A stretch of 7,424 nt of DNA from Kiritimatiellales bacterium. GTDB taxonomy: Bacteria > Verrucomicrobiota > Kiritimatiellia > Kiritimatiellales > Pontiellaceae. The translations under genes and the position numbers were made by a program. Under the pieces are notes generated by a model, which did no database searches, was not told the DNA's origin, and saw nothing but the letters and a program-made list of their open reading frames with translations. The DNA is taken from NCBI GenBank assembly GCA_015486775.1, contig WFRA01000191.1, positions 1 through 7,424 on the forward strand, read 5' to 3'. Positions 1 to 6,670 of the stretch are shown piece by piece (positions within the stretch are counted from its first letter, which is position 1; every line of letters starts with the position of its first letter).

Positions 1-770
1 GCCTTCGGTATGCGGTAGACGTTGTAGCCGAACTGGAGGAGCGAAACGCGCCTGAGATCCGTCGGAACATCCCAGCGCAAGCGCACGTTCAGGTTGCCCC
101 TCGGGGAGGTTTCCTGGATCTGCACAAGCGGACCGGGTGCCGGAAGAACGACGGGCGCGCCGGCGGTTACGGTGTTGCGCCCCATCACCCGCCCGGTGGC
201 ATGGTTGCGGATTTCAATGGTCGAAACGCCGGTGGGAATGCGGAGGGCGAATCCCTGGCCGTTCGCCATGGCCACGGCAGGATGGGCGCGTGCGAGGAAG
301 GCCAGGTTCTGGAAGAGCGAATCGTCGTCCGCCGATCCGGCCACGACCGCCGCAATCTTTTCCGCCAACGACAGGGAGGAGTCCGGGAGAGCCTCGGCGA
401 AGAGGGAATCCACCGCCATCTCCAGCTTATTGGTGTCCTCCCCCAGCAGAGCCGCCCGCTGCAGAAGCAATCCGATGGCATGCGGGTCGGTGGTGCGCAG
501 CGCCCGCCCCTCCAAGGAAAAGGGCGCGGTGGAGGATGGCGCCCCGGCCTTGAGATAGATATCCATCGACGTTCCGTTCAAAAGCGAGGAATCGGTGGCC
601 ATCCACTGCACCCAGGCCCAGGCCTGGCCATGGGAGTCCTGAGTCACGGTTGCGGCGGAGAAGACCATGTCGCCCAGCCCCTGATCCTGTGCCTGCGCCT
701 GCGGCAGGCCAAACGCCAGCGCCAGTGCCGCAACGGGAACCCAACAGTTTGTTCGCATCATCTTTTTCAT
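1..770 (-). CDS. Secreted protein with a fibronectin type III-like domain, N-terminal part (3' end outside window)
   Basis: An open frame runs from ATG at 768-770 to the window edge: 256 full codons and no stop. It begins MKKMMRTNCW, followed by a hydrophobic core (VAALALAFGL) and a clear AQA/QDQ type I signal peptidase site at about residue 27. Residues 30-100 look like an Ala/Trp-rich beta domain (AWAWVQWMA, MDIYLKAG). Residues 97-165 look helical (HAIGLLLQRAALLG, KLEMAVDSLF, LAEKIAAVVAGS). From about 220 the sequence takes on fibronectin type III character (NVRLRWDVP, then FGYNVYR), a domain only begun when the window ends. The gene starts 20 bases after the giant gene, on the same strand, so an operon is likely and both products leave the cytoplasm. 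A start at 774-776 would add only Met-Asp. Function unknown; it may bind or assemble with the giant protein. No complete named family is recognised. Confidence 0.85.
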   Translation of the reverse strand, partial: MKKMMRTNCWVPVAALALAFGLPQAQAQDQGLGDMVFSAATVTQDSHGQAWAWVQWMATDSSLLNGTSMDIYLKAGAPSSTAPFSLEGRALRTTDPHAIGLLLQRAALLGEDTNKLEMAVDSLFAEALPDSSLSLAEKIAAVVAGSADDDSLFQNLAFLARAHPAVAMANGQGFALRIPTGVSTIEIRNHATGRVMGRNTVTAGAPVVLPAPGPLVQIQETSPRGNLNVRLRWDVPTDLRRVSLLQFGYNVYRIPK

Positions 771-772
771 AT

Positions 773-781
773 CCATCTCTC
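773..781 (-). promoter_or_regulatory. Ribosome binding site of the second exported protein gene
   Basis: The minus strand reads GAGAGATGG in the 20-base gap after the giant gene. The GAGAG core is 6 bases from the ATG at 768-770. It would overlap or touch the in-frame ATG at 774-776, so the later ATG is the better start. No separate promoter is visible, which fits co-transcription with the upstream gene. Confidence 0.55.
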
Positions 782-790
782 GTTAAAAGC

Positions 791-3700
791 CTATAGATCA
801 ACGCCCCAGTCGCCATTGTCGTAGGTGACCCCGATCGTCTTGCTGAACTTCACGCAAAACGGGCAGGCACCCACGCGCCCGCGAACCGTACCCTTGCCCT
901 TCATGCGCAGGTCGTCGCCGTCTTTCACGCCGACGAGGGTGACTTCCGCCCCGACATTCACGATGCAAAGTGCCGTGCCGTCGAGCCCCATGTAGACCTT
1001 GCCGCCGATGGGGCCTTCGAGGAAGGCGAAGATGCCAGCTCCAACCCCGACGCGGATCTGGAGCATGCAGCCATAGTCCACGATAGGCACGGGAATCCAG
1101 CCTTGGCCATAGACATAGATGCCGGTGAACGGCGGGTCGCCCAGCACGGACTGCACATCCGTGTCCCAGCTGAACGGGTCGAGCGTGCAGGTCTTGCCGA
1201 GGAAGATGCCGCCCTCCACCTCGTAGTCGGTGAGCGTGCAGTGGATGGCGGCGGAGAGGTAGTTTTCCATCGCCCCGAAGGCGACGGCGGCATAGAGCTT
1301 GGTGATGGCAAACGACTCGAAGCCAATCTTGCCCTCTTTCATGTTGAAGGAACCGCCCAGACCGATGGGATAGACGGCCGAACCCTGCACCTTGAAGGCG
1401 ACCTTGGCGGAAATATCCGCCCGGATCTTGCATTCCATCATGTCCATTTCCATGTCGGTGGTACCCACGGTCACCTCCGGCAGGGTTTCCCCGTCCACGC
1501 CGCAGGCACCCGCCTGCTTGGAGTCGAGCTGCTTGATGATGAGATAGGCGTTGAAATCCATCTCCTTGGGCACCTTCCACTGGAACTTGCCGTCGAGGCG
1601 CAGCTCGGTGAGCGAATCGTCGCGAATGTGGGCGTAGCCGTCGATCTGCCCGGCACCGATGGAGTTGCCGAGGTCGCCGAGCGCCCCGTTGATCTTGTCG
1701 TCGAGCTGGGAAACATACTGGCTGACAAAGTCGCGCATGGCCTTGTTGAGCTGCTGGTAGGCACTATCCATACTTTCCTCGATGGAGGCCTCGACCTCGT
1801 AGAGCCGCGAGCGGACGGTCTGCTGGATATCGGCGCAAGGCAGCGAGCCGTAGAAGGCGTCCTTGATCTGGTTCCGGATCATCGCCTTCACCTCTTCTGG
1901 GCTATATTCCGAAAGCAGGTTTCCATTGCTCGGAAGGGCGGCGAACCAGTCGATGATCGCCGAATTCATCTGGTTGATGGGATCCTGGATCTCCGGCGAA
2001 TTGAGGATGTCGTGCAGTTCGTTCCCAAGATTGGAAGCCACCGTGAGCTGCGCCTGGACATTGGTGATGACGGAGCGCAGATCCACCAGCGTCTGGCTGA
2101 TCGAGGAGAGCGTGGGCTGGGCGCTTTCAAGCTGCTTGTTGAGTTCCGTTTGAACGTCGTTCTTGACGGAATCGTAGAGCGTACTCGCCAGATTTTTGAG
2201 AATTCCGATACCCAGCGAGGTCAGCTGGTCGTAGCTCCCCGAATCCAGATTGAGCAGGCCAACCACATTGGTTCCATTGGGAAGGGCGATGCCGTTGGTG
2301 TCGGTGGTGACCACGCTGGTGAAGGCGTCGATCATGGTGACGGCGCGATCCAGGTTGGTGTTGATCTGCGCGAGCAGATCCGTCGCGGCATTGACGTTGC
2401 TGTCTAGGTGCTTGAGGACATATTGGACGTTCTGGTAGGTGGTGGAGCCGCCCACCCCGTAGATGTAGTTGGTGATGACGGCGGAATAGTAGTCGCTGTC
2501 GGGCGCGTTGGAGTAGGCCTCGCAGATGTCCGCGTAGAAGCTGTCGATCAGCGGATCGAGGATCGGGTTGAGCACCGGGCCGAGCAGTTGATCGGGCAGA
2601 TCCGAGAGCGTGTCGGAAAAGGCATCCATGCCGGCGTCGATCGTATCGCGCATCAGGTCGCCCACGGAATCGGAAAAGGCCGCCGACATACCGGTCGCCT
2701 CGTCGATGGCGTTGAAGGCCATGTTGGCGATGTTGATCTGCGGTAGGCCGTCATACTGCATGCCGAAGGAGATCTCGGCGTTCTTGGCGCTGAGATAGTC
2801 GGTCTGGTGCTGCACCTTGAGCACCAGCAGGTCGTTCGTCACCGCATTGGGCGACTTGAACGATTTTGCCGAGGTGGACCAGTCCAGCGGATAGTCGAAA
2901 TCGACCACATTGAGCCAGTCGCGCTTGGCGTGGACGCGGTAGGCGTCGGAAGAAGGGTTCCGATAGTCGGAATAGTCCGTAAGCACCGTTGGATAGCCGC
3001 GGTTGCCAGTATCGAATTCATCGGGGTCGCTGTTGAAGAAGGTTTTGATCCCCCCTTCGGTCCAGCCGCCCATCATGTAGATGTTGGCCGAGGCGCTGTT
3101 GGTGGAGGCGCTGGTCTGCAAATGCACCTGAAGGTCGTCGAAGAAGGCGACATCGAGGTTGCCGGCAAAATTGATCCAGCCGCGCTCGGCCATGGTGTCG
3201 CCGCTCTCGGCATAGTCGTTGTAGTAGGGCATGGCCACCGGATTGTAGTAGTAGGTCTCGGAAGAGGGGCCGGCGAACTCCAGTTCGTTGGGTGTGGAGA
3301 GGCGCGAGGGGACGCCCTCGATCTCGTCGGCCGGCGTACCCAGCCCGCCTTCGGGCATGAAGGCCAGCACGCCGGAGAGCGGCTGGTCGAAGTTGGCGCA
3401 CTGGGTGGTCAGCCCCATGCAGAGCTTACGGTCCTGCTTGGTGCAGGTGCTCGCGGCCGTCGGGGCGAAGAAGAGGCTCAGCGGCTGGATCTCCGCGTCC
3501 CAGTAGCGCAGGGTCTTGGAATCGGAGTTGGCCAACTCGGCATCCTCCAGCTCGCCGAGGCAGCAGAGGTTCATGTTTTCGAACAGCATGTCGATGTAGC
3601 AGGGATCCGGCACGGCAACGTCGCCGTTGATCCGCGAGCATCCGGGCTTGGGCGCGTTGGAAAGGTAGGCCAGCCCAAAGTTGGAGAAACCAAAGTTGTA

Positions 3701-6553
3701 GCCGTAGATTTTCATGGTGGCCGGGAACGAACCGGGCACGGCCTCGTGGATGCCGCTGAATCCAGAATAGCGGAGATAGTATTTCGAGCGGCCGGTGAGG
3801 GACCAATTGTCGCTGGTCACGCCGCCGAGGGTGGATCTCGCATGGTACGCGCCATCGGTTCCCACCCGGAAGTTGACGCCGGCATAGTCCGCGAAACCGT
3901 CGCTGTAGCCGGATCGTCCGGGTCGTTCGAAGTCGATCCCGTTCGTTGCGATGCCGCTAAGGAGAATCTCGGAAGGCCCCTCGTTTTCCGAGGTTTGGAA
4001 AACGGACTGCCCGCCCCGGAGGAAGGTGCCCGGCATGTAGAAGACACCGTCCGAAAACGATTCGACAACCTGCTGGGCGAACGAACCGTCCTGCCGCGCC
4101 CCCCAGCCGAGCCGGTCTGCATTGGCAACCGAGACGGGAATCCGGATTCCCCCGTTCGGATCCAGCAGCACCTCGCCGTTTTCGTAGAGCCCCATACCGC
4201 CCATCGCGGCATTTCCGTTGCAGTTGCTCGCGGCGCAGTTCCGCCCGAAAGAGAATTCCATGGGGTCGATGCTCTTCATTGGGTAGTCCGTGGATTGCAG
4301 GAGATCCTGCTGCACCTCCGCGGTGAATTCGCTACCCCAGGCGATGTGCGGGCCGTAGGGGAAATGGGGATCGAAAGCCCCTGGCGCAAAATCGAGCCCG
4401 ACATCCATCAAAGCCTCGCCAGAGGCTCCTGCATGAACAGAGGGGTCGCTGAGCAGTCCACCCACCGCGCGGTAGTAGGCGGCGTTCGATTTTTTCTTAG
4501 CCATCGCCGGGTCAATCAGATTGGCCGTCTGGCCTTCGAGCTGGTCGTAGTAGTATTCCCGCACAAAGGTCGCGCCCGACGCATTGAAGGCGAATGTGCC
4601 CGCTGCCGGAGTCCAGGTCACGGTAGAGACATCGAAGGTAAGCGGCTTGGTCTCTTCCATCATCTTGAAGGTACCGGAAAACGAGACCGGACTGGGTGGA
4701 TAGAGATCCTGGGACAGTTTTTTGTTGAAAAAGGTGATCGTCGGGTCGAACCGCGTGCGGTCGGTTCCGCTGCTGTCGATCCCGCAGCCGGCGGGCAGCA
4801 GCACCTTGATGTCGGCATAGGCGCCGTTTTTCGAAAGCTTCACGCCGCCGTCGCGCCAGTAGGAGACGCCGCCCACGGAATAGCGATCGGAGAACGGCAC
4901 GGTAATCACGGTGGTCTCGGTCGGGTCCAGACTGTAGTCCAGTGTATTCAGATCCTTGACCACCTTCAGGTTGGCAAACGAAAAGGTCTGTCCGTCCAGC
5001 GTTCCCGTCCCGGTGATCCAATGTTCGGTGGGCGAATCGGTGGTGCGCGTGCCCCAATCCGAAATCGTGATGTCGGCCTTCACATCGTCGAACCACAGCC
5101 AACCGGAATAGTGGTTGACCGTGACGGAGATCGAGTCAGAGTTGTTGTTCTCGAACTCCTCCGCGATCGCGCCGTACGCATCGGCATAGGCGTAGACCGT
5201 GTAGTTCAGGTCGGGCAAATGCGTCGCGGCGGGGATGGTCAAAACCGGAGTCAAGGTATCCGTCCTTATCTCCATCGCGCCAATGTTCCACGGCTGCGTG
5301 TCATAGGCATACAGCACCAGAGATCCGCCGGAATCGTAGAGATAGCGACCAAACCGGATCGAGGGGACGGATAGATCCGCATTTCCGCCCCGGCTCTGCA
5401 CGGTGAACTCCAGCGGGATCTGCTTGTCGCTCGCGAATCCCTTCCAAAGCTTGGAGACATTTGTGCTGCCGCCCGACTCCAGCGACTCCGCCACCAGATC
5501 CGGCAGGGAGTAGACCTTGATGTCGTCGAACTCGCGCCCATCGGCGGGCCAACCGTAGTTGTCCGCCTGCTGGAAGCGGATCACCAGCGAACTGTTCAGG
5601 GAAAGCCCGTTGGTGGCGGCCAGTGCGGCAATATCCAGCGTCAGGTTTTGCCATCCCGTGGTTCCATCGCTCAGGGTATAGATCTTCGTGAAGGAGGAGG
5701 CGGAGTCGTCGCTCAAAAAAATGCCGTCGGCCGGATTGTATTCCTCGCCGGATGCCCGGTGTCGGAAGGAGAGCGAGAGATCCGTGTAGCCATCCGCGTT
5801 GATATACAGATCCATGCTGTTGGTCGATGTGAGCGAAGCGTCGACCGAATCATCCATGCGCACGACGGCGTTGGTCGAAACCACCAGCTTCTGGAAATAG
5901 AGAAACGACGAAATGGAGTTGGATATCGAATGGGCCGGGGGGTAGCCCGATGCGGAGAAACCGTGGAGGGACTCGCCAAAAATCGTTGCAGTGGGATGGT
6001 ATCCCGCACGCAGATAGGTGTAGGTGCAGGGGTTGTCCCAGCCTGCGGTCATGAGGTAGTAGCGTCCCGCCCGGAGCGGAGCATTCATTTCGCCGGAGGA
6101 AACCTCGTTGGTTCCCGCCGCAACCGTCACCTTATTGGAGGCGATAGCCGAATAGGTTCCGTTGCTGCTGGTGCTTTCGTACACCATGAACGTCACCTCC
6201 GCCGATGCGGTGCGTCCCAGGGTGATCGCCTGAGAGTAGAGCACCGAGCTCGTGTCGCAGCGGTAGTAGTTGCCCTTGTTTCGGTTTCCTCCGGTGTTGC
6301 TCGCCTTGTCGGACAAATCATAAAAGCCGGAGGGCATGTTGTTGGTGGTTAGCTCCGTCGTGTCGGCGGCGATGGCAATCCGTCCCTCGGCGGAAGAGTC
6401 GTAGGCAAAGGGCGCGCCGGGAAGGGTCGCATCGAGAAACTCCTCCGTCAGCGGCGGTGCCCCCGAAAAGGCCGGCATCACGGCCATAAATCCACCCAGC
6501 CCCATGGCCAGGAACCAACCCGACCACCCAGAAGTCCGAAGTTTGTTTTTCAT
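791..6553 (-). CDS. Giant secreted multidomain protein (1920 aa) of unknown function
   Basis: I do not recognise the whole protein as a named family. Seen in order: a signal peptide (about residues 1-32; Lys/Arg start, hydrophobic core, cut near FSGA/PP); a beta-sandwich region (about 50-187); a jelly-roll-like region (about 205-348) ending in EFDDIKVYS; a CARDB-like module (350-480); a long beta-rich body (about 485-1275) rich in Asn, Ser, Tyr and Gly; a helical segment (about 1275-1635); and a beta-rich C-terminal module (1636-1920). There are 22 cysteines, with seven between residues 972 and 1052 and a CPFC at 1897-1900, which suggests disulfides after export. No internal transmembrane helix, lipobox, LPXTG, PEP-CTERM or other C-terminal anchor is apparent, so it is probably periplasmic, outer-surface or released. 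It has its own promoter candidate and is followed after 20 bases by a second exported protein, likely in the same operon. An adhesin, surface-layer-like or ligand-binding role is possible, but none can be shown. The reading frame is intact throughout. Confidence 0.93.
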   Translation of the reverse strand: MKNKLRTSGWSGWFLAMGLGGFMAVMPAFSGAPPLTEEFLDATLPGAPFAYDSSAEGRIAIAADTTELTTNNMPSGFYDLSDKASNTGGNRNKGNYYRCDTSSVLYSQAITLGRTASAEVTFMVYESTSSNGTYSAIASNKVTVAAGTNEVSSGEMNAPLRAGRYYLMTAGWDNPCTYTYLRAGYHPTATIFGESLHGFSASGYPPAHSISNSISSFLYFQKLVVSTNAVVRMDDSVDASLTSTNSMDLYINADGYTDLSLSFRHRASGEEYNPADGIFLSDDSASSFTKIYTLSDGTTGWQNLTLDIAALAATNGLSLNSSLVIRFQQADNYGWPADGREFDDIKVYSLPDLVAESLESGGSTNVSKLWKGFASDKQIPLEFTVQSRGGNADLSVPSIRFGRYLYDSGGSLVLYAYDTQPWNIGAMEIRTDTLTPVLTIPAATHLPDLNYTVYAYADAYGAIAEEFENNNSDSISVTVNHYSGWLWFDDVKADITISDWGTRTTDSPTEHWITGTGTLDGQTFSFANLKVVKDLNTLDYSLDPTETTVITVPFSDRYSVGGVSYWRDGGVKLSKNGAYADIKVLLPAGCGIDSSGTDRTRFDPTITFFNKKLSQDLYPPSPVSFSGTFKMMEETKPLTFDVSTVTWTPAAGTFAFNASGATFVREYYYDQLEGQTANLIDPAMAKKKSNAAYYRAVGGLLSDPSVHAGASGEALMDVGLDFAPGAFDPHFPYGPHIAWGSEFTAEVQQDLLQSTDYPMKSIDPMEFSFGRNCAASNCNGNAAMGGMGLYENGEVLLDPNGGIRIPVSVANADRLGWGARQDGSFAQQVVESFSDGVFYMPGTFLRGGQSVFQTSENEGPSEILLSGIATNGIDFERPGRSGYSDGFADYAGVNFRVGTDGAYHARSTLGGVTSDNWSLTGRSKYYLRYSGFSGIHEAVPGSFPATMKIYGYNFGFSNFGLAYLSNAPKPGCSRINGDVAVPDPCYIDMLFENMNLCCLGELEDAELANSDSKTLRYWDAEIQPLSLFFAPTAASTCTKQDRKLCMGLTTQCANFDQPLSGVLAFMPEGGLGTPADEIEGVPSRLSTPNELEFAGPSSETYYYNPVAMPYYNDYAESGDTMAERGWINFAGNLDVAFFDDLQVHLQTSASTNSASANIYMMGGWTEGGIKTFFNSDPDEFDTGNRGYPTVLTDYSDYRNPSSDAYRVHAKRDWLNVVDFDYPLDWSTSAKSFKSPNAVTNDLLVLKVQHQTDYLSAKNAEISFGMQYDGLPQINIANMAFNAIDEATGMSAAFSDSVGDLMRDTIDAGMDAFSDTLSDLPDQLLGPVLNPILDPLIDSFYADICEAYSNAPDSDYYSAVITNYIYGVGGSTTYQNVQYVLKHLDSNVNAATDLLAQINTNLDRAVTMIDAFTSVVTTDTNGIALPNGTNVVGLLNLDSGSYDQLTSLGIGILKNLASTLYDSVKNDVQTELNKQLESAQPTLSSISQTLVDLRSVITNVQAQLTVASNLGNELHDILNSPEIQDPINQMNSAIIDWFAALPSNGNLLSEYSPEEVKAMIRNQIKDAFYGSLPCADIQQTVRSRLYEVEASIEESMDSAYQQLNKAMRDFVSQYVSQLDDKINGALGDLGNSIGAGQIDGYAHIRDDSLTELRLDGKFQWKVPKEMDFNAYLIIKQLDSKQAGACGVDGETLPEVTVGTTDMEMDMMECKIRADISAKVAFKVQGSAVYPIGLGGSFNMKEGKIGFESFAITKLYAAVAFGAMENYLSAAIHCTLTDYEVEGGIFLGKTCTLDPFSWDTDVQSVLGDPPFTGIYVYGQGWIPVPIVDYGCMLQIRVGVGAGIFAFLEGPIGGKVYMGLDGTALCIVNVGAEVTLVGVKDGDDLRMKGKGTVRGRVGACPFCVKFSKTIGVTYDNGDWGVDL
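794..1648 (-). other. Beta-rich C-terminal module with CxxC in the 1920-aa protein
   Basis: Residues 1636-1920. Short amphipathic strands alternate with Gly turns (FQWKVPKEMDFNAYLIIKQL; KVAFKVQGSAVYPIGLGGSF; LQIRVGVGAGIFAFLEGP). Aromatic Gly-rich motifs such as GIYVYGQGWIPVP look like a compact barrel or sandwich edge. Eight cysteines lie at residues 1684, 1708, 1772, 1789, 1829, 1863, 1897 and 1900, the last two as CPFC. The protein ends 20 residues later. It reads as a distinct folded domain, but I cannot name its family. Confidence 0.55.
1649..2731 (-). other. Helical, partly coiled-coil-like segment in the 1920-aa protein
   Basis: Residues about 1275-1635. The composition changes from beta-rich to long amphipathic helices, with Leu, Ile, Val or Met spaced at three and four. 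Examples are residues 1294-1340 (DSVGDLMRDTIDAGMDAF and on to IDSFY), 1450-1515 (ILKNLASTLYDSVKNDV and on to ELHDIL) and 1553-1625 (EEVKAMIRNQIKDAF and on to the QLDDKINGAL region). Pro and Asn-Gly breaks separate the helices. It links the beta-rich body to the C-terminal module. It may pack as a helical bundle or drive oligomerisation; this is inference from residue pattern. Confidence 0.6.
5114..5506 (-). other. CARDB-like beta-sandwich module in the 1920-aa protein
   Basis: Residues 350-480. The module opens with PDLVAES, has a middle of alternating hydrophobic strands (IPLEFTVQSRGGNAD), and closes with YADAYGAIAEEFENNNSDSI, the acidic-then-EENN ending typical of CARDB and related cell-surface sandwich domains. 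Such modules usually serve as spacers or adhesion units in extracellular bacterial proteins. The assignment rests on these end motifs only. Confidence 0.6.
6458..6553 (-). other. Signal peptide of the 1920-aa protein
   Basis: Residues 1-32: basic start MKNKLR, hydrophobic stretch WFLAMGLGGFMAVMPA, then a small-residue cleavage region around AFSGA before PPLTEE. No Cys sits at the cut, so this is a type I (Sec/SPI) signal rather than a lipoprotein signal. Confidence 0.85.
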
Positions 6554-6557
6554 AGCT

Positions 6558-6565
6558 TCCTCACC
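6558..6565 (-). promoter_or_regulatory. Ribosome binding site of the giant exported protein gene
   Basis: The minus strand reads GGTGAGGA, ending four bases before the ATG at 6553, so the GAGG core sits 5 bases from the start. The ATG it serves opens directly into a signal peptide, and together these fix the start. Confidence 0.75.
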
Positions 6566-6602
6566 GCTACCAATACAAGTACACCTATTCTTTTAAGGTA
6601 AC

Positions 6603-6631
6603 AGTATATTAGGCTTTGGTAATGCGGTCGA
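6603..6631 (-). promoter_or_regulatory. Candidate sigma-70-like promoter of the giant exported protein gene
   Basis: On the minus strand, TCGACC (6626-6631, four of six matches to TTGACA) is separated by exactly 17 bases from TATACT (6603-6608, five of six matches to TATAAT). Transcription would begin near 6596 and give a leader of about 43 bases before the start codon at 6553. This lies in the only sizeable non-coding gap of the window and next to a palindrome. The spacing and -10 match are good, but a chance match in an AT-rich gap is possible. Confidence 0.5.
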
Positions 6632-6645
6632 GGAAAAAGGGGGAT

Positions 6646-6663
6646 AAAAATAGGGGTATTTTT
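6646..6663. promoter_or_regulatory. Perfect A/T-armed palindrome after the EI stop; operator or weak terminator
   Basis: The minus strand reads AAAAATA-CCCC-TATTTTT, an exact 7-bp inverted repeat around four C, followed by a second C-run and T-run (5 C, then 5 T) to 6634. It starts 7 bases after the EI stop codon and ends 14 bases before the proposed -35 element of the downstream gene. The stem is A/U only, so as an RNA hairpin it would be weak. A protein-binding site just upstream of the promoter is as likely as a terminator. The symmetry is seen directly; the role is inferred. Confidence 0.4.
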
Positions 6664-6670
6664 GCGGCAG

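Noticed and set aside
427..816. Minus-strand open frame of 129 codons starting inside the end of the giant gene
   Set aside because: It is the wrong frame. The frame starting at 770 gives a signal peptide and a continuous product with a fibronectin-type motif; this one gives Gly/Ala/Arg-rich shadow sequence.
201..824. Plus-strand open frame of 207 codons opposite the left-edge gene
   Set aside because: It shows the same codon-register mirror effect, here opposite the signal-peptide gene. It also runs across the gap and into the end of the giant gene, and has no recognisable domain.
791..850. PEP-CTERM or other C-terminal sorting signal on the giant protein
   Set aside because: The end reads GVTYDNGDWGVDL with no hydrophobic helix and no basic tail.
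854..865. CPFC as a thioredoxin-like active site
   Set aside because: There is no thioredoxin fold around it, and the motif lies 20 residues from the C-terminus among beta strands. A structural disulfide or metal site is more likely.
1103..5374. Long plus-strand open frames opposite the giant gene, including one of 855 codons (2807-5374) and one of 434 codons (1103-2407)
   Set aside because: They lie in exact codon register with the minus-strand gene, so each antisense stop needs a sense TTA, CTA or TCA codon, and these are rare in this GC-rich gene. The products are His/Val/Gly-rich with no domains, and the sense product has a signal peptide and clear modules.
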